Below, one piece after another: positions 15,399 to 27,900 of a stretch of 64,000 bases of DNA; positions within the stretch are counted from its first letter, which is position 1, and every line of letters begins with the position of its first letter. The stretch comes from Haliclona indistincta. Lineage: Eukaryota > Porifera > Demospongiae > Haplosclerida > Chalinidae. The stretch is from positions 1,272,764 through 1,336,763 of the forward strand of contig OZ024789.1 of NCBI GenBank assembly GCA_964017065.1, in the 5' to 3' direction. The notes under the pieces are model-generated. The model saw nothing but the letters and a program-made list of their open reading frames with translations, made no database searches and was not told the origin of the DNA. The position numbers were made by a program, and so were the translations under genes.

Positions 15399-16145
15399 CT
15401 TGGAATTTGTAGCGAGTAATCACACACATGGTTGTCTCTGTGTGAGTTCAGCACAATTGATTTTAAAGTGAATATCAAAACTGGTTAGATAAAAAAAAAT
15501 TGTTACTAGGAGAGAGAAAAGAGAGCAAGGAAGGAAGAGAGGGAGGAAGGGAGGGAGGGAGAGATATATAGAGGGAGGAAGAGATAGAGGGAGAAGAGAT
15601 AGAGGGAGGAAGAGAGAGATAAATAGAGATGGAGATGGAGGGTTACTTTAGAGTGTAGTTGATTGAGGAACTCTTGTAGTTGGTCAGAGGACATGCCCTC
15701 CAGGTCACTAGCATTGAATCCTCCATCATCTTGGTGATAGCAGCTGACCATCGATCAGCTAGCTGGATACACCGGTCAGCTAGACTAGTATCATATCTAC
15801 AGCAAAGAGTACAAGCTATACATCACACACTCACTCTGTTGTCATACGTCATGCATAAAAATGATACTGCATGTATTGTACATGATAATTTCACATGCAT
15901 GCTAAAAAGCTTAATAATTATCAAGAAAATACCATATAGTAGGAAATTTTCGCAGAAGAAAGTTTTCACGAATTACAGGCTATTCACAAAAATATTATCC
16001 ACGAATGTCTTGTTTTTGTTGACAAAGATAGGGCAATAGCGCTGATTCGCGAAATTATTATTCACGAAAATTAATGCTCTATCTCGCGCATTTGTGAAAT
16101 TTTCTCCCACGAAAATTTTCTGCCATACGATATTGTGCACATGTT
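15399..16145 (-). pseudogene. LTA4H copy 2 relic: exon 16, GA-rich intron, adjacent MITE
   Basis: 15648-15796 matches LTA4H exon 16 (NASDLEGMSSDQLQEFLNQL) but has a net 10-bp deletion near 15750 that breaks the frame. To its left is a GA-rich tract like intron 16. To its right, 15929-16135 is a MITE with inverted ends containing GAAATTTTCGC. Exons 17-19 are missing from this copy. Confidence 0.8.
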
Positions 16146-16850
16146 CAATATAAAAGAAAAATAAAGTGGAACCAGGACTTCTAGCCCGCTAGCCCGAGAC
16201 TAGTAAAATTTAGCTTGGGCTAGTAAAATGTACAGGTTAGTAGCTACGTGTAGCCAAGCTGGCTAGAGATACTTGTAGACATATATACTGCAGAATTTGA
16301 GTAGAAGCAAGTTCATAAAAGCATAAAATTATTTCATTGGGCTAGTAGAAACTGTTTTGGGCTAGTTATAATCTAAGTTTACTAGTCCTGAGTGGAACCA
16401 TCAAATAAGTAGTGATTTGAAATGAACACTTTGTATGTCGAACAGACCCTAAATCAGTATACCTCCCTAATCATGACACTGCTCTATCGGTACACCTCTC
16501 TAATCCGGACACTGCTATGCTCTATCTGCATGCCTCTCTAATCAGGACACGGCTCTGCTCTATCGGTATACCTCTCTAATCACGGCACTGCTCTATCGGC
16601 ACACCTCTCTAATCAGGACACCGATATGCTCTATCTGTATACCTCTCTAATCAGGACACTGCTATGCTCTATCAGTATACCTCTCTAATCATGACACTGC
16701 TCTGCTCTATCAGTATACCTCTCTAATCATGACACTGCTCTGCTCTATCAGTATACCTCTCTAGTCATGACACTGCTCTGCTCTATCAGTATACCTCTCT
16801 AATCATGACACTTCTCTGCTCTATCAGTATACCTCTCTAATCAGGACACT
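16146..16850. repeat. GGGCTAGTA-rich repeat and ~38-bp minisatellite
   Basis: 16146-16400 is a repeat with recurring GGGCTAGTA. From about 16455 to 16850 some ten units of about 38 bp follow, each with TATACCTCTCTAATC then CACTGCTCTGCTCTATCAG. The unit comes from a dispersed element whose ends are also visible at 53410-53430 and 53790-53830. Confidence 0.85.
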
Positions 16851-17520
16851 AGAACCATAGAACCACATGTCCCAATCCACTACATCAAACACGCCATCAC
16901 TAGCCTGACAAGATCAAGATGAAAGAAGAAGAGAAGGGTTAATAACAAACTGGAGAGCACGCACACAGCATACATTATATGATCTATTAAAGTTCAATCA
17001 CAGAAAACAGTGGATCCTGACACCATTGAGACATAATAATGAAACAAAACTATGTATTAAACCCACTATAATTTTGTCACAATGTGATAGTCTGATAGCC
17101 GCACACATGTCAAGGTATCTAGTAGAGGACTAGTAAGATGTCCTCTTTGTAATCTCAATTTTCACAATCAGGACTAGTTAGTCTAAGTGTCACCAATCTC
17201 TGACCACCATGGCTACCGTATTTCCTCTAAAGATTCGGCACCTCCTATTTTTTGGCACGTTGTTGCTGAAATGCGTAATAAACCTCCAAATTTTGGCAAG
17301 CACTTTGGTTCTTTGTCAAAGTAAGCCAACAGCCCGACGCGAAAAGTGCTGTACTTCATGGAAAGGAGCTGTAGACGCATTTGAACGCATTTGAGTGAAT
17401 TTAGCCCGCACGCGGCCTTTCTCATCGATCCGGATCCAGCAGAGCTACCTCTGGTACAAAAACTGAGCCTTCGACGCTAAGAACCGGCCGCCAGCTTGAC
17501 CATAAAGATACTTCTAGTAG
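16851..17520 (-). pseudogene. LTA4H copy 2 relic: exon 15 fragment, intron 14, promoter piece
   Basis: 16853-16904 matches exon 15, with its 3' end replaced by the minisatellite. 16949-17390 equals intron 14 sequence at 1-440. 17395-17516 then matches the interval between the LTA4H and O-methyltransferase start codons (59027-59138) and stops about two bases before the methyltransferase ATG. Exons 1-14 are therefore deleted between the intron and the promoter. Confidence 0.85.
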
Positions 17521-18790
17521 GGTCCGCAATGAAAAAAACCGACTTCCATAAATCAAGCAGATACTCATATCAGTTCGTTTGGTGTATCAGTTCGTCAAGC
17601 AGATACTCATATCAGAACGCTTTCGTCTTCGCAGCAAAAAAATAAACAAATTAATATTGCGTGGGCGGGTCCGCAATAATTCTAATTAACATAATTTTTT
17701 TGTTTCGTTTTGAACCTTGTCATCGCGCGAAGAAGCTTTTCTTCCAGTACAGCCACGCATCTCGCTTGTGTGCAACTTTCAGCTCTTGTAGCGCCTTACA
17801 AAAGTTATGCTATTTGGGTTTGTGCAAGTTGTGTGAACCGAAGTGAGTGTTTTTATCCCCCAATATTGTGGTGTTTACAACTGCAGCAACCCTATATCGA
17901 GGGAATTGTAGCTTAGGTACCAATACATCTTCACACTAAATTTTTAAAAGTTTAGATGCTTCCTTCCATCTGGGCCAAAAATAGTATACCAATAATATCA
18001 ATAAAATTAATTGCCGCAATAGCACAAATAATAATACTTGTATCCCACCTCGTGGGCGTATCAAAGGCACCGCCAGGACAATATATTCCACCATACTGCC
18101 CCAACTGCAGGGCAATATGGAATATATTGCTGCCCTAGGGCAATATGGAATATATTGCCCGGGGCCACGATATATTGCCCTGGTGCAGATATTGTCTGAA
18201 GGAACAGACAATATCTGCGGAAAGGGCAAGTAGCCAAAAAAATTTTAAACGTGGTACAATAGCCCTACCGGAAGGTACAGAGCACTATTGCGTGCGCTTT
18301 ATATGCCGCTTAAGATTCCTTATGCTAGTGGGTCCATTGTGGTCTTTACTATAGCACGTGTGATACTAAACATAGCACAAGTGATACTAAAAACAGTACA
18401 ATGCACGTGGGTGGGATACAAACACGTTAAACAACGGTCCCTCGGGCAGTATGGAATATCCACTCGTGCAATCCAATTAGACCCCTCGGGCTCTAATTGG
18501 ATTGCCCTCGTGTATATTCCATACTGCCCTCGGACCGTTGTTTAACTAGTACTTGTACCATGGGAAGCCTTATTTTCAAAGGCACCGCCAGTGGTTATAC
18601 CATGGAAAGTCACATGATTTCCTGTGGAATAACTAGATATTCCACGGTTTATCATGTGATTTCCTGTGGTATATCTGGATATTCCACGGGAAGTCACATT
18701 AATAGTTATTGCTTCGTGTATTCATGATACACCACGGGTAGGCATGGTATAACATATACTTACAAAGAAATTGTTTTTTTTACAATAGGT
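17521..18790. repeat. Cluster of palindromic repeats, no gene
   Basis: Several imperfect hairpins lie side by side: 18075-18185 built on GGGCAATATGGAATATATTG, 18184-18225 (CAGATATTGTCTGAAGGAAC and complement), 18426-18550 (AAACAACGGTCC and complement), and 18555-18740 (TGATTTCCTGTGG and ATATTCCACGG repeats). A related TGATACACCAC-GGTAGGCATGGTATAAC block recurs at 44918-44947. Nothing coding is supported. Confidence 0.75.
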
Positions 18791-18800
18791 TGTCGTCATT

Positions 18801-19250
18801 TTGTATGCAATTAGTATACACGATTGCATGCTCATGATCTCTCTGATTGAGTGGAGAGTGCGAATTGGGCTGTTTATGCAGCTTGTACGTATCAGATTCA
18901 AAAGTTCTTACAAGACATCTTCACAGAAAATGCAAAGTGGTATTCCTCATCTTCTACTACTTGTTTCCATGATACTACTTCTAACATTTCTATCTGGTGA
19001 TATCCAACTAAATCCTGGTCCAATCAGTAGAAGTACATTTTAGTAATAATTTTATTATGCATAAAAACAATTTGCTGCTATAAATTATAGGTCACCATCA
19101 CCAGCTGCCTACATAATGGTGAACTCATTGATCTTCTATCGGCAGCTGAACAGCAACGAAGATCAATCAATTCCAGCATTCTCAGTGAAATCCTTGTAGC
19201 ACGCACATACTGCAACAGGACATGGATGCCTAAAATTAGAAACCAAACAG
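18801..19250 (+). CDS. Short exon with hydrophobic stretch and 2A-like motif (possible retroelement remnant)
   Basis: The frame 18801-19043 contains a hydrophobic segment (HLLLLVSMILLLTFLSG) directly followed by DIQLNPGP, one residue off the 2A consensus D-x-E-x-N-P-G-P. Such leader-plus-2A arrangements are known at the start of some animal non-LTR retrotransposons and sponge or echinoderm immune genes. A possible second exon (19092-19250) has acceptor and donor bases and an open frame (TITSCLHNGELIDLLSAAEQ). No reverse transcriptase follows. The family cannot be assigned. Confidence 0.4.
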
Positions 19251-19347
19251 GTACTATACACAATAAACATTGCATAATAAGATACATGTAAACCACAGTG
19301 ATGTGATGCATTTATGCACCACATATGTAATTGTGACAATAATAGCT

Positions 19348-20929
19348 ATTATGCCACGCGGTAGACGGGGCATATTTAGGGTTGAACGGAAAACAAGATG
19401 GCGGCTACACCTAGGCTAAATGCAATAATACACGTATATCTTGGCTGTTGACGACATTAGTGGTATTTAAACTATCTGGAGGCTATCCTAAGAGGTAAGC
19501 GCTTACAATGAGTCTACTAATAAAGACTATAAAAGCAGTTGCCAGGGGCATGACAAGATGGCATCACGCCTGGAGGCACTAAGTACGGCACGGCCATATC
19601 TTCGCCGTACGTGCGTTTCAAGCTAATCTAACGTTCTGAAGCTCCTTGCACGATTTGTGCGATTACAAAGAGACCTTTAGAAGCAAAAGAAACCAGGTCT
19701 AAGGTGGTAAACCAGAGTTCACGTGGTCACCCGTTTGTTCATCTTCTTTCTTCCTTCCTTCCTTCCTTCCTTCCTTCCTTCCTTCCTTCCTTCCTTCCTT
19801 CCTTCCTTCCTTCCTTCCTTCCTTCCTTCCTTCCTTCCTTCCTTCCTTCCTTCCTTCCTTCCTTCCTTCCTTCCTTCCTTCCTTCCTTCCTTCCTTCCTT
19901 CCTTCCTTCCTTCCTTCCTTCCTTCCTTCCTTCCTTCCTTCCTTCCTTCCTTCCTTCCTTCCTTCCTTCCTTCCTTCCTTCCTTCCTTCCTTCCTTCCTT
20001 CCTTCCTTCCTTCCTTCCTTCCTTCCTTCCTTCCTTCCTTCCTTCCTTCCTTCCTTCCTTCCTTCCTTCCTTCCTTCCTTCCTTCCTTCCTTCCTTCCTT
20101 CCTTCCTTCCTTCCTTCCTTCCTTCCTTCCTTCCTTCCTTCCTTCCTTCCTTCCTTCCTTCCTTCCTTCCTTCCTTCCTTCCTTCCTTCCTTCCTTCCTT
20201 CCTTCCTTCCTTCCTTCCTTCCTTCCTTCCTTCCTTCCTTCCTTCCTTCCTTCCTTCCTTCCTTCCTTCCTTCCTTCCTTCCTTCCTTCCTTCCTTCCTT
20301 CCTTCCTTCCTTCCTTCCTTCCTTCCTTCCTTCCTTCCTTCCTTCCTTCCTTCCTTCCTTCCTTCCTTCCTTCCTTCCTTCCTTCCTTCCTTCCTTCCTT
20401 CCTTCCTTCCTTCCTTCCTTCCTTCCTTCCTTCCTTCCTTCCTTCCTTCCTTCCTTCCTTCCTTCCTTCCTTCCTTCCTTCCTTCCTTCCTTCCTTCCTT
20501 CCTTCCTTCCTTCCTTCCTTCCTTCCTTCCTTCCTTCCTTCCTTCCTTCCTTCCTTCCTTCCTTCCTTCCTTCCTTCCTTCCTTCCTTCCTTCCTTCCTT
20601 CCTTCCTTCCTTCCTTCCTTCCTTCCTTCCTTCCTTCCTTCCTTCCTTCCTTCCTTCCTTCCTTCCTTCCTTCCTTCCTTTTCTTCAGAGAGTCTAGCAC
20701 AGACTGCACAGTAGTGAGCGGACCAAACGCAACTAAACGTACAAAGGAGCAACGCTACCTATGACCATCAGTGCACCTGATATCTATTTAGGCCTAAAAC
20801 ACTGGGAGAATCTAGTATTTCCAGAAAAAAACAGCGATTTTTGGTCCATAACAGACTCCATCCCATGCTTCTGCTTGAACTCCGTTACTAGGTTACGCCT
20901 ACTCGCGCACGCCCGTGTATGTAATTATT
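19348..20929 (+). repeat. R2 interspersed repeat, second copy (left part) with (TTCC)n
   Basis: Starts ATTATGCCACGCGGTAGACG and aligns with 8541 onward. At the position of the (TTTC)n in the first copy it carries a perfect (TTCC)n run at about 19750-20680, some 230 units. Its tail (20680-20929) continues, after the inserted Harbinger element, at 28959. Confidence 0.95.
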
Positions 20930-21158
20930 AGAGAGGTTTAGATTCACGTTTAATCGCGAACGGCAACGCCAAATTTTAGACCTGATCAGACCTGATTAGA
21001 CCTGATCAGACCTGATCAGACCTGATTAGACCTGATCAGAGTGACGTCACAATAGTATACGAAACAGTAGACGAGTACGAGTATGTGCACGCGCCATTAC
21101 GCAGTAGATCGTACGTTGCTGCATGCACTGACTGCTGCTCGTCGTGCTCGAGCGAGAG

Positions 21159-22474
21159 ATGGATTCTAGGACGAAGTAAGTAGCAAATGTTTGCTATAAC
21201 AGTTTTACATTCATGTAGACGACAGTTGAACGAGATCGTAGAATTAATAATCCAGGAGTCTATGGCCAGCGATTTGAGCGACTCTGATTCTAGTGAAGAC
21301 GAAGAGATGATTGCTGCTATCATGTTAGAACTCGCTCTAGCTCCAAAAGTGGCTCTAGGTCCTCGGCTAAATCTCGATGACTTATCGCCATTGGAATGCG
21401 AGCAGCTTTTCAGGTCAGTAATCAAAAACACGCGCAGAGCTCATAGATACCGTCCTGATTCAAAATAACTGTAGGTTTGAGAAAGAGGATATTCAACGAC
21501 TGTTCCAAGCGCTGGTTATTCGGCCTAGGTATGTATGTGAGCAGGGTACAACAGCTACTGGAATGGAGGCTCTCTTGATACTGCTGAGAAGATTGACTTA
21601 CCCAAACAGGCTAAGCGATCTAACCAAATTGTTTGGACGGTCAAAGACGGAGTCGAGCTAGTCTTATCTTTAATACTGTGAGCCTTTGTAATAATAATTA
21701 TTAAGGATTATGAGTACTTTGCTTTGGTGTAGATCCTTGATGATGTACATACCAGGCATAGTCACCTTCTCTCAAGTTTCGATCTTGTATGGCTCGACAA
21801 GCAGGCATTTGCTGCAGCTATTGAAGAGAGAGGAGCTCCACTATCTACATGCATAGGGTTTGTGGATGGTACAGTTAGACCAACTGCTCGACCAATCAGA
21901 CATCAGCGTATGTTATTCAATGGACACAAGAGAGTCCATTGCATAAAATTTCAGGTAATATAATGTGCTATTATTTTCATTTTTTAATTTTTATGTGTTA
22001 ATTCTGCAGTCTATCACTACTCCAAATGGTCTCATAGCACACTTATTTGGACCTGTAGAGGGACGAAGACACGATGCTTTCATATTGCGTGAGAGTCAGG
22101 TGCTGGACAAACTTCGACCAATGGTTCATCCTAATGGAGACCCTTATGTGATTTATGGCGATCCGGCATATGGGTTATCTCGCAATGTGATTTCTCCGTT
22201 CGGTCGCGGTCAACTGACCCAACCACAAATTGAGTTCAACAAATCCATGAGTGCCGTTCGTATAGCAGTCGAATGGAATTTTGGGAAGGTCACACAGTTG
22301 TTCGCTTTCCTGGATTTCAAGAAGAATTTAAAAATTCTCTTGCAACCTGTAGGCAAGTACTACTTCGTAGGAGTTCTCCTAGCTAACTGTCATACTTGTC
22401 TATACGGCTCTCAGACATCTAGCTATTTTAATGTACACCCACCAAGTTTAGAAATGTATTTGTCAAATACTTAA
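21159..22474 (+). pseudogene. Harbinger (HARBI1-like) DDE transposase, one frameshift
   Basis: Exons 21159-21175, about 21219-21411, 21475-21678, 21733-21954 and 22010-22474 have GT-AG borders. The frame shifts by one base near 21650, where an in-frame TAG follows if uncorrected. The DDE_4 catalytic core is readable: first Asp in GFVDGTVRP, second Asp in VIYGDPAYG, Glu in RIAVEWNFG. The N-terminus is acidic and Ser-rich. The transposase would cut the element ends together with the Myb/SANT partner encoded convergently just downstream. With one lesion it is probably recently inactivated, unless the frameshift is a sequencing error. Confidence 0.85.
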
Positions 22475-22496
22475 TTCAATAATATAATAATTATTG

Positions 22497-23398
22497 TTAA
22501 CATTTCTTCTTGATGACTTCAATTAGAGCCATACGCTCCTCTGAATCGAGTTTCAGCCGTTGGTTTCTCTCATCTTGCTCTGCTTGCCATTTTTTTCGTT
22601 GAAATTCCAATTCTAGTCTTCTTATCTCCAGTTCTTCTGCTTTTAGAGCTGCCTTCTTCTCAAACTGTAACGCAAAAACCTGTATGGTACTTTTTATAGT
22701 TCCTGCGTACACAGAAAGAATTAAAGGGGCATGCACTAAATCACATGTACTCTCACCTCTTGTTTTCTTCGGGCTATTTGGTTTTAAATTCTCCTGTTCA
22801 GCAAGCTGCAGTCTCTCTTCAACTTCATCTTCACCATCGTCACCATAGTATGTACTGTCGCCCAATACCGAAACATCTGGATCCCTTTCATTCGAACGTC
22901 TCTTTTCTATCATAAAATTATTATTGGTTAACACAATTAGCTACTTGTCTTCATACATACTTGATAATCTCTCCATCGCTGCCTTTCTCAGATTCTCTCT
23001 GGCCTCTTTTTCGATTTTCCTCTTCTCAATCGCTGCCAATTTCTCTGCTTCCTTGATTAGACAGCAATCTCTTTCATAAGAGACGATGTCTTCAAGAACC
23101 TCCATAAGTTCAGTTACTTCTTCCTCTGTTCCTGACCTAATAGAACAAAGCAATACAAAATACTGAATATATAGTATTAATTTTACCTTTTCAGAGATTT
23201 TCTGTCCTCTTGCTTGAATTTTTTCTTGAGCAAGTTAGTCCTATCTCTACAGCCTCTTCCCGTGAACTTGGTCTCACGGGAAAATCTTTCGTTGAGATCG
23301 TCTGCTATCTCTGTCCACTGCGCTAAACTCTCAGGTCGAATTTTAAAGACTTCCAAGCACAGCGCCGTGTCTTCTTCTAAAGTCCACCGAGATGGCAT
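22497..23398 (-). CDS. Harbinger Myb/SANT-like DNA-binding accessory protein
   Basis: Starts MPSRWTLEEDTALCLEVF, a Myb/SANT-like trihelix domain (about residues 1-70), followed by a charged coiled coil (EAEKLAAIEKRKIEKEAREN) and a second coiled coil near the C-terminus (LEIRRLELEFQRKKWQAEQ). Exons 23187-23398, 22961-23136 and 22497-22906; the last may contain a further intron at about 22695-22758 (GTGAGA to GCAG). Stop at 22497. PIF/Harbinger transposases need such a partner for nuclear import and end binding. No disabling change is seen. Confidence 0.85.
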
Positions 23399-23544
23399 GC
23401 TTGTACTAGCTTGAAAACTCGCGCGCTACAAGACTCGTCACCATACGTAGAACTGTTTCTAGAAACGTCAGAAACGTGGCCTCGAAGGCTTATCACGTGA
23501 CCTTGTGACGTCAGCGAGCCTCGTGGTATGGTGCATGGTGTCAT

Positions 23545-24480
23545 CAGAGATTATTAACACTACGTAACCGGGATAAGAAACTGTCAATCAAAATGTATTG
23601 CGCGGAGTGTACCCATGCGCGTTTCGCGTTTCGACCATGGTTTCGAAAATGACGCAAAGAATTTACGTAATAGAGTGTGCAGCTACTGACAGTTTTTCCA
23701 CTCTTACACTCATAGTTCTTTCCTTTTGTAACGAAAGGAGGCGTTTCTGCGTAGCTTTACCAAGTAACTCTAAAGTCGCCATGCACGTTCTTCGTCTGCA
23801 GTATGGTCAAGGGTGGATCTCAGACAAGGTAAACGGCCGAGTATGATGTAAAAACAGCTTGTAAACACATCCATGGCTTTGTGAGATGTGTTCTACTAGT
23901 TTTGTCTAGTGTACTATAAAGTTCTGGTAGTAGGTCATGTAAATATCATAATTTTGTGTCTGAATATTGCTTTTTGTGCTAGTTAGAGGCGTAGCAAGCT
24001 GTTTTTAGTACTGTTTTTGTGAACACATCCATGCAAAGTCTACGTATTTGGTACAAGTTTTAATGGTTTTTTATGCTACTTGGACTGTTAGTGTGTGTAA
24101 ATGTCATAGTTGTAATCTTCTACTTTTATGGTTTGCATGAGTAACGGCTAGCCTCACCGAGTGCTCTATCACGCAAGCATATTACATTCTGTACAGTGCG
24201 AAGGGCGAACGCCTGAAAAGAACAGGTAAAGGAAGACGAAGTACTTTCTCCGCACTCAAAACCACATTTTCGACTACTTTAGTTTTCTTTTTCAATTCTT
24301 GCATCGTTATAATCTCTCTCAGAAGCAGCCATGGTACTTGTCCCGTCGGCGGAGAGCACGTTGTAGTTACCATAACAACTGTAAGGTATAAACAAATTAC
24401 GTCATTACAAGCGAAACGCGCATAGTGACACAAGATTGTCACAGTTTCTTATCCCGGTTACGTAGTATTAATAATCTCTG
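23545..24480. mobile_element. hAT-like non-autonomous element (936 bp)
   Basis: Ends CAGAGATTATTAA and inverse, each followed inward by ACGTAACCGGGATAAGAAAC. The flanks carry the direct repeat GTGTCAT at 23538-23544 and 24481-24487. CAGNG-type ends and a 7-8 bp duplication suggest hAT. No transposase is present. It is inserted in the Harbinger element next to the RAG1-like transposon. A single end of a relative is at 7178. Confidence 0.8.
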
Positions 24481-24995
24481 GTGTCATGTCACGGCTGTTT
24501 TTGGCCAATTAAAACGTGGACATTTAGGCACGCCCCCGATAATTTCAAATACCCTTAGCAACGCATAGCATGCAACCAACTTCCGCTTCGTGTATGTATT
24601 GCGCTGTGCGCTTTCACGTGACTGTACTACGACAACGTGGACAAGACAAGCGCATAGGCCTGAATTTGCTTGTCCTTTTCTTACAAAGGGTGTGTGAATA
24701 GCTGAAAGTATGGCAGAGTTACGAAGTCAAAGCGTAGGTAAAGGATCCTACAACTGAAGATGATAGATCGCAAGATCCTACTCGATCCGAGACATCAGGG
24801 GCATACAGCGTCAAAGGTTAGTCAGTGTGCTGTTATGTTTTACTGAGTCGAAGCAGTAACCTTTTTTTTCCCCCGTGTTATGATCCTTTTATTACAGCAA
24901 TACTTAGTGTTATATACTGACGTATATGTATGTCAATAGCTGTCTGGATTTGCTTATGATTAAGAATAGAGTGGGTGTCCATTACTGGCAATATA

Positions 24996-27900
24996 CTATT
25001 CTTCCCTAGGTCTCTTTCTATACTGTTTGGGAGTTGGCTGCAGATCATTCAACCCAGGGGCTGACTCGATGTTGTGCTCATTGAACACGTATTGAAGCTT
25101 CTGCAGAGGGTTGGCGATACCATTGTAAACGCCCTCTAAGCGATTGATGTGAGCGTGAATGGACTCTGCTCCTTGTTCCCCCATGAGCCCTGCACCAATC
25201 TTCCACCTTCTCATCCACTCAATGACGTGGTCTTCTAGGATGTGCATTTTTGGTAAGATGGTAGCTGTTGGAAAGAGTTCACGATAGCTCTTCATGAATG
25301 TCTTGATGTCACTTTCTGTTTGTGAAAATTATTACATGTACTTGTCACATGATTATTGGCTTACCGAGGGTGTCAATGTCTTTATCAGAGACTACTCCTC
25401 CACTGTAGCCTTTATAGCAGCTGCTGTATTCCTTTAATATTCTCCTGAATGTCACTGTCACTGAGTCTGCTTCATGTGCTAGCATTGGGCAGTGTTTGTT
25501 GGCCACATCATGGATGCCAGAACAGATTATGTCAATGGATGGGTCCTAGATCATTGTCATTAGATATTTTGTGTTGCATTGTGTGATATTTTTACCTTCA
25601 GAAGTTTGTGCACGTGATTTCCTACAAACGTAGCACCATGATATGCCTGTCGCTCTACGTGCAGGGCTTTTAGGGAACACTCTAAGCTGCCCATGAATGG
25701 GCCATCATTTGGACATGCTTTTTGAAGATCCTTTTTAGCTGTTTCAATTTCTTTGCTCTGTGTGTAATAGCATGAGATAATAATTATTTCTACATGTCTT
25801 TGTGTTAACTGTTGTGTTGTTACCTTGCTTGTGTGTAGGTGCTCTGTATACTGCAACTCTTGCTGGAATTGACGCACTGTACTATTTTGCTCCGGCGCTG
25901 GTACTGAAACCATCAGGTATGTTACTACTTGCTTCAGTACTGAAGCCTTCTGTTCCAGTTGAGCTTTTTCTTCTTTAAGTTTTGCTAATCTCTGTGCAGT
26001 TGCAATATACTCATTATATGTTGTTCCTCCTACAGCTGTGCTATCAGTCAATGCCAGCTTCATATCGAGGTCTCGGCAGGCATCTTCAAGCAAATTAAAA
26101 AGTCGATTGAAAATTCCCAATGTTAGGTGGAGACCAGGGAAGCAAATCTATTTTGAGTAAGTTGGTTAATTTAAATTACTGTTTACTGAGCTTGTCTTAC
26201 GTGATCTAGTGGAATATCAAATAGAGGTTTTCTAATGGCATTATTAAACTCCTTTGCCACACGCAGGTTACCTCCGGACTCAGCAAACTTTGTGTAGTCC
26301 TCTTTGATGCTATCGAGAGTGCGAGAAGTGTGACGGCCTCTGGTTTCTAAAGGTATTTTGAGATCAGTACTACTGATGGTACACCAGAGGCAGTTATGCT
26401 TCCCTATACAGTTGATCAGTCATAATACTTGTTTGGATTGCAGAATAAAGATCTTACCACTTGCACCAGACAGGCCGTAGACAGCAGTGAGAAATTCATA
26501 GTCACCAGAGAAGAATAGCCTGATTGTCTTGTCTCTATGTATACATGTGTAGGTATGTTTAACAATGTGTATTGTACATAAACATGTACCTCCATTTCAT
26601 TCCCTGTATCTCCTTGATGTGTGTTTGATACTGCTCTAGTGCAGTGTGTAGGTTCACTATACTGTCACCTGCCTTGAATACAGCCACCAGTGTGGTATTT
26701 TTGATGGAGTTGGGATGTGTTGTGTTAACGACTTGGAGGTTTAGTTTAAAACTACCATGGCCTTTATCTCCGCCCAGTTTTATCCACACTTCCTCTGATG
26801 GAATTGCACCATCATGCCATGTCAATCTTCCTGGTGACCTGTGCATGATGGACTACATGACAATTTTATGCACTAATTTACAATTTACCCTTGATGTTGT
26901 GCTAGCCGGTCAGCTACTTTCGCAATTAGATTGGGGACATATACAAAGGGTGCTTCGCAAAACTTGTCAGGTTCTCCTTTACCAGATGAGAAAGCAAACG
27001 GTATCATCTCAGCATTCAAATTAGTGCCTCCTGTAGCCTCTTTTGCTAGTGATCTCTGCTTGTTTTCACTAGCTAGAGAAATGTTGAACACTTTTAGCCA
27101 TCTATAGTTGGTTAATAAATTTTTTAATTTTATTTCTAGTAAAAAAAGCTGCCCACCGTCTCAGCTTCCTTAGCTTGCTCCACGAAATTGATAATGACGA
27201 TTTGATGGCTAGAGCATGGTCCGTGGGTATGGTTAGGGGTAGGGCCTCCTTCAGCAACGCCTGTCTTTTCTCTTTCGGCAGTGCTCGTAATTCCTCTTCC
27301 AGGTCAAGGCTGATCATTCCTCTGATTTCACCGACCTTGCCTACTCTTCTCTTCAGGGTTTTTTTGGAGGCTTCTGCTGCAGTAACTCTCTGCCTTGACA
27401 CAGGCACAAGGCTGATTGGCTATTGGTGAAAAGATAAAATGTCATACTATCATTTTACTCAGTATTCCAGTACCTGTCCTTTAGTTGGAATCCTCACTAT
27501 GTTGTCACTACTCTCAGCCAAAAGTCTCCGAACCAAGTTCTCAGCTACTTTTTTTTCAACGGGCAGTGTAGGTGACTTGCTGGACTGGCTAAGTATGTCA
27601 TTGACTGATGTTGTGGTGATATAATGCTTAGTGCATCTGCTGCTTTCATGAGCATCATAATGTTCGGCTTTTGCTTGTCTCTTACAGCTTTTACAGCACA
27701 CTATCAAGCTTGACAGAACCTCTAGAACAGCAGCGTGCGGTACTCTGATAGTTGCTTTATCAAGCTCGTGCTGATGGCAGACTGGGCATGATGTGTCTTC
27801 ACTGACCTCTAGCCATTCTAGACAGCAAGATGCACAGACTAGTCTGTCACCGCCTAACTCCACTGGTTGGCTAACAACAGAGTAGCAAATAGGGCAGGTG

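Noticed and set aside
19699..20752. Long Ser/Leu/Pro and Lys/Glu/Gly/Arg frames
   Set aside because: Pure (TTCC)n array; open on both strands for the same reason.
23598..24442. Short frames within the hAT-like element as a transposase
   Set aside because: None longer than about 85 codons and no hAT dimerisation or DDE motif; the element is non-autonomous.
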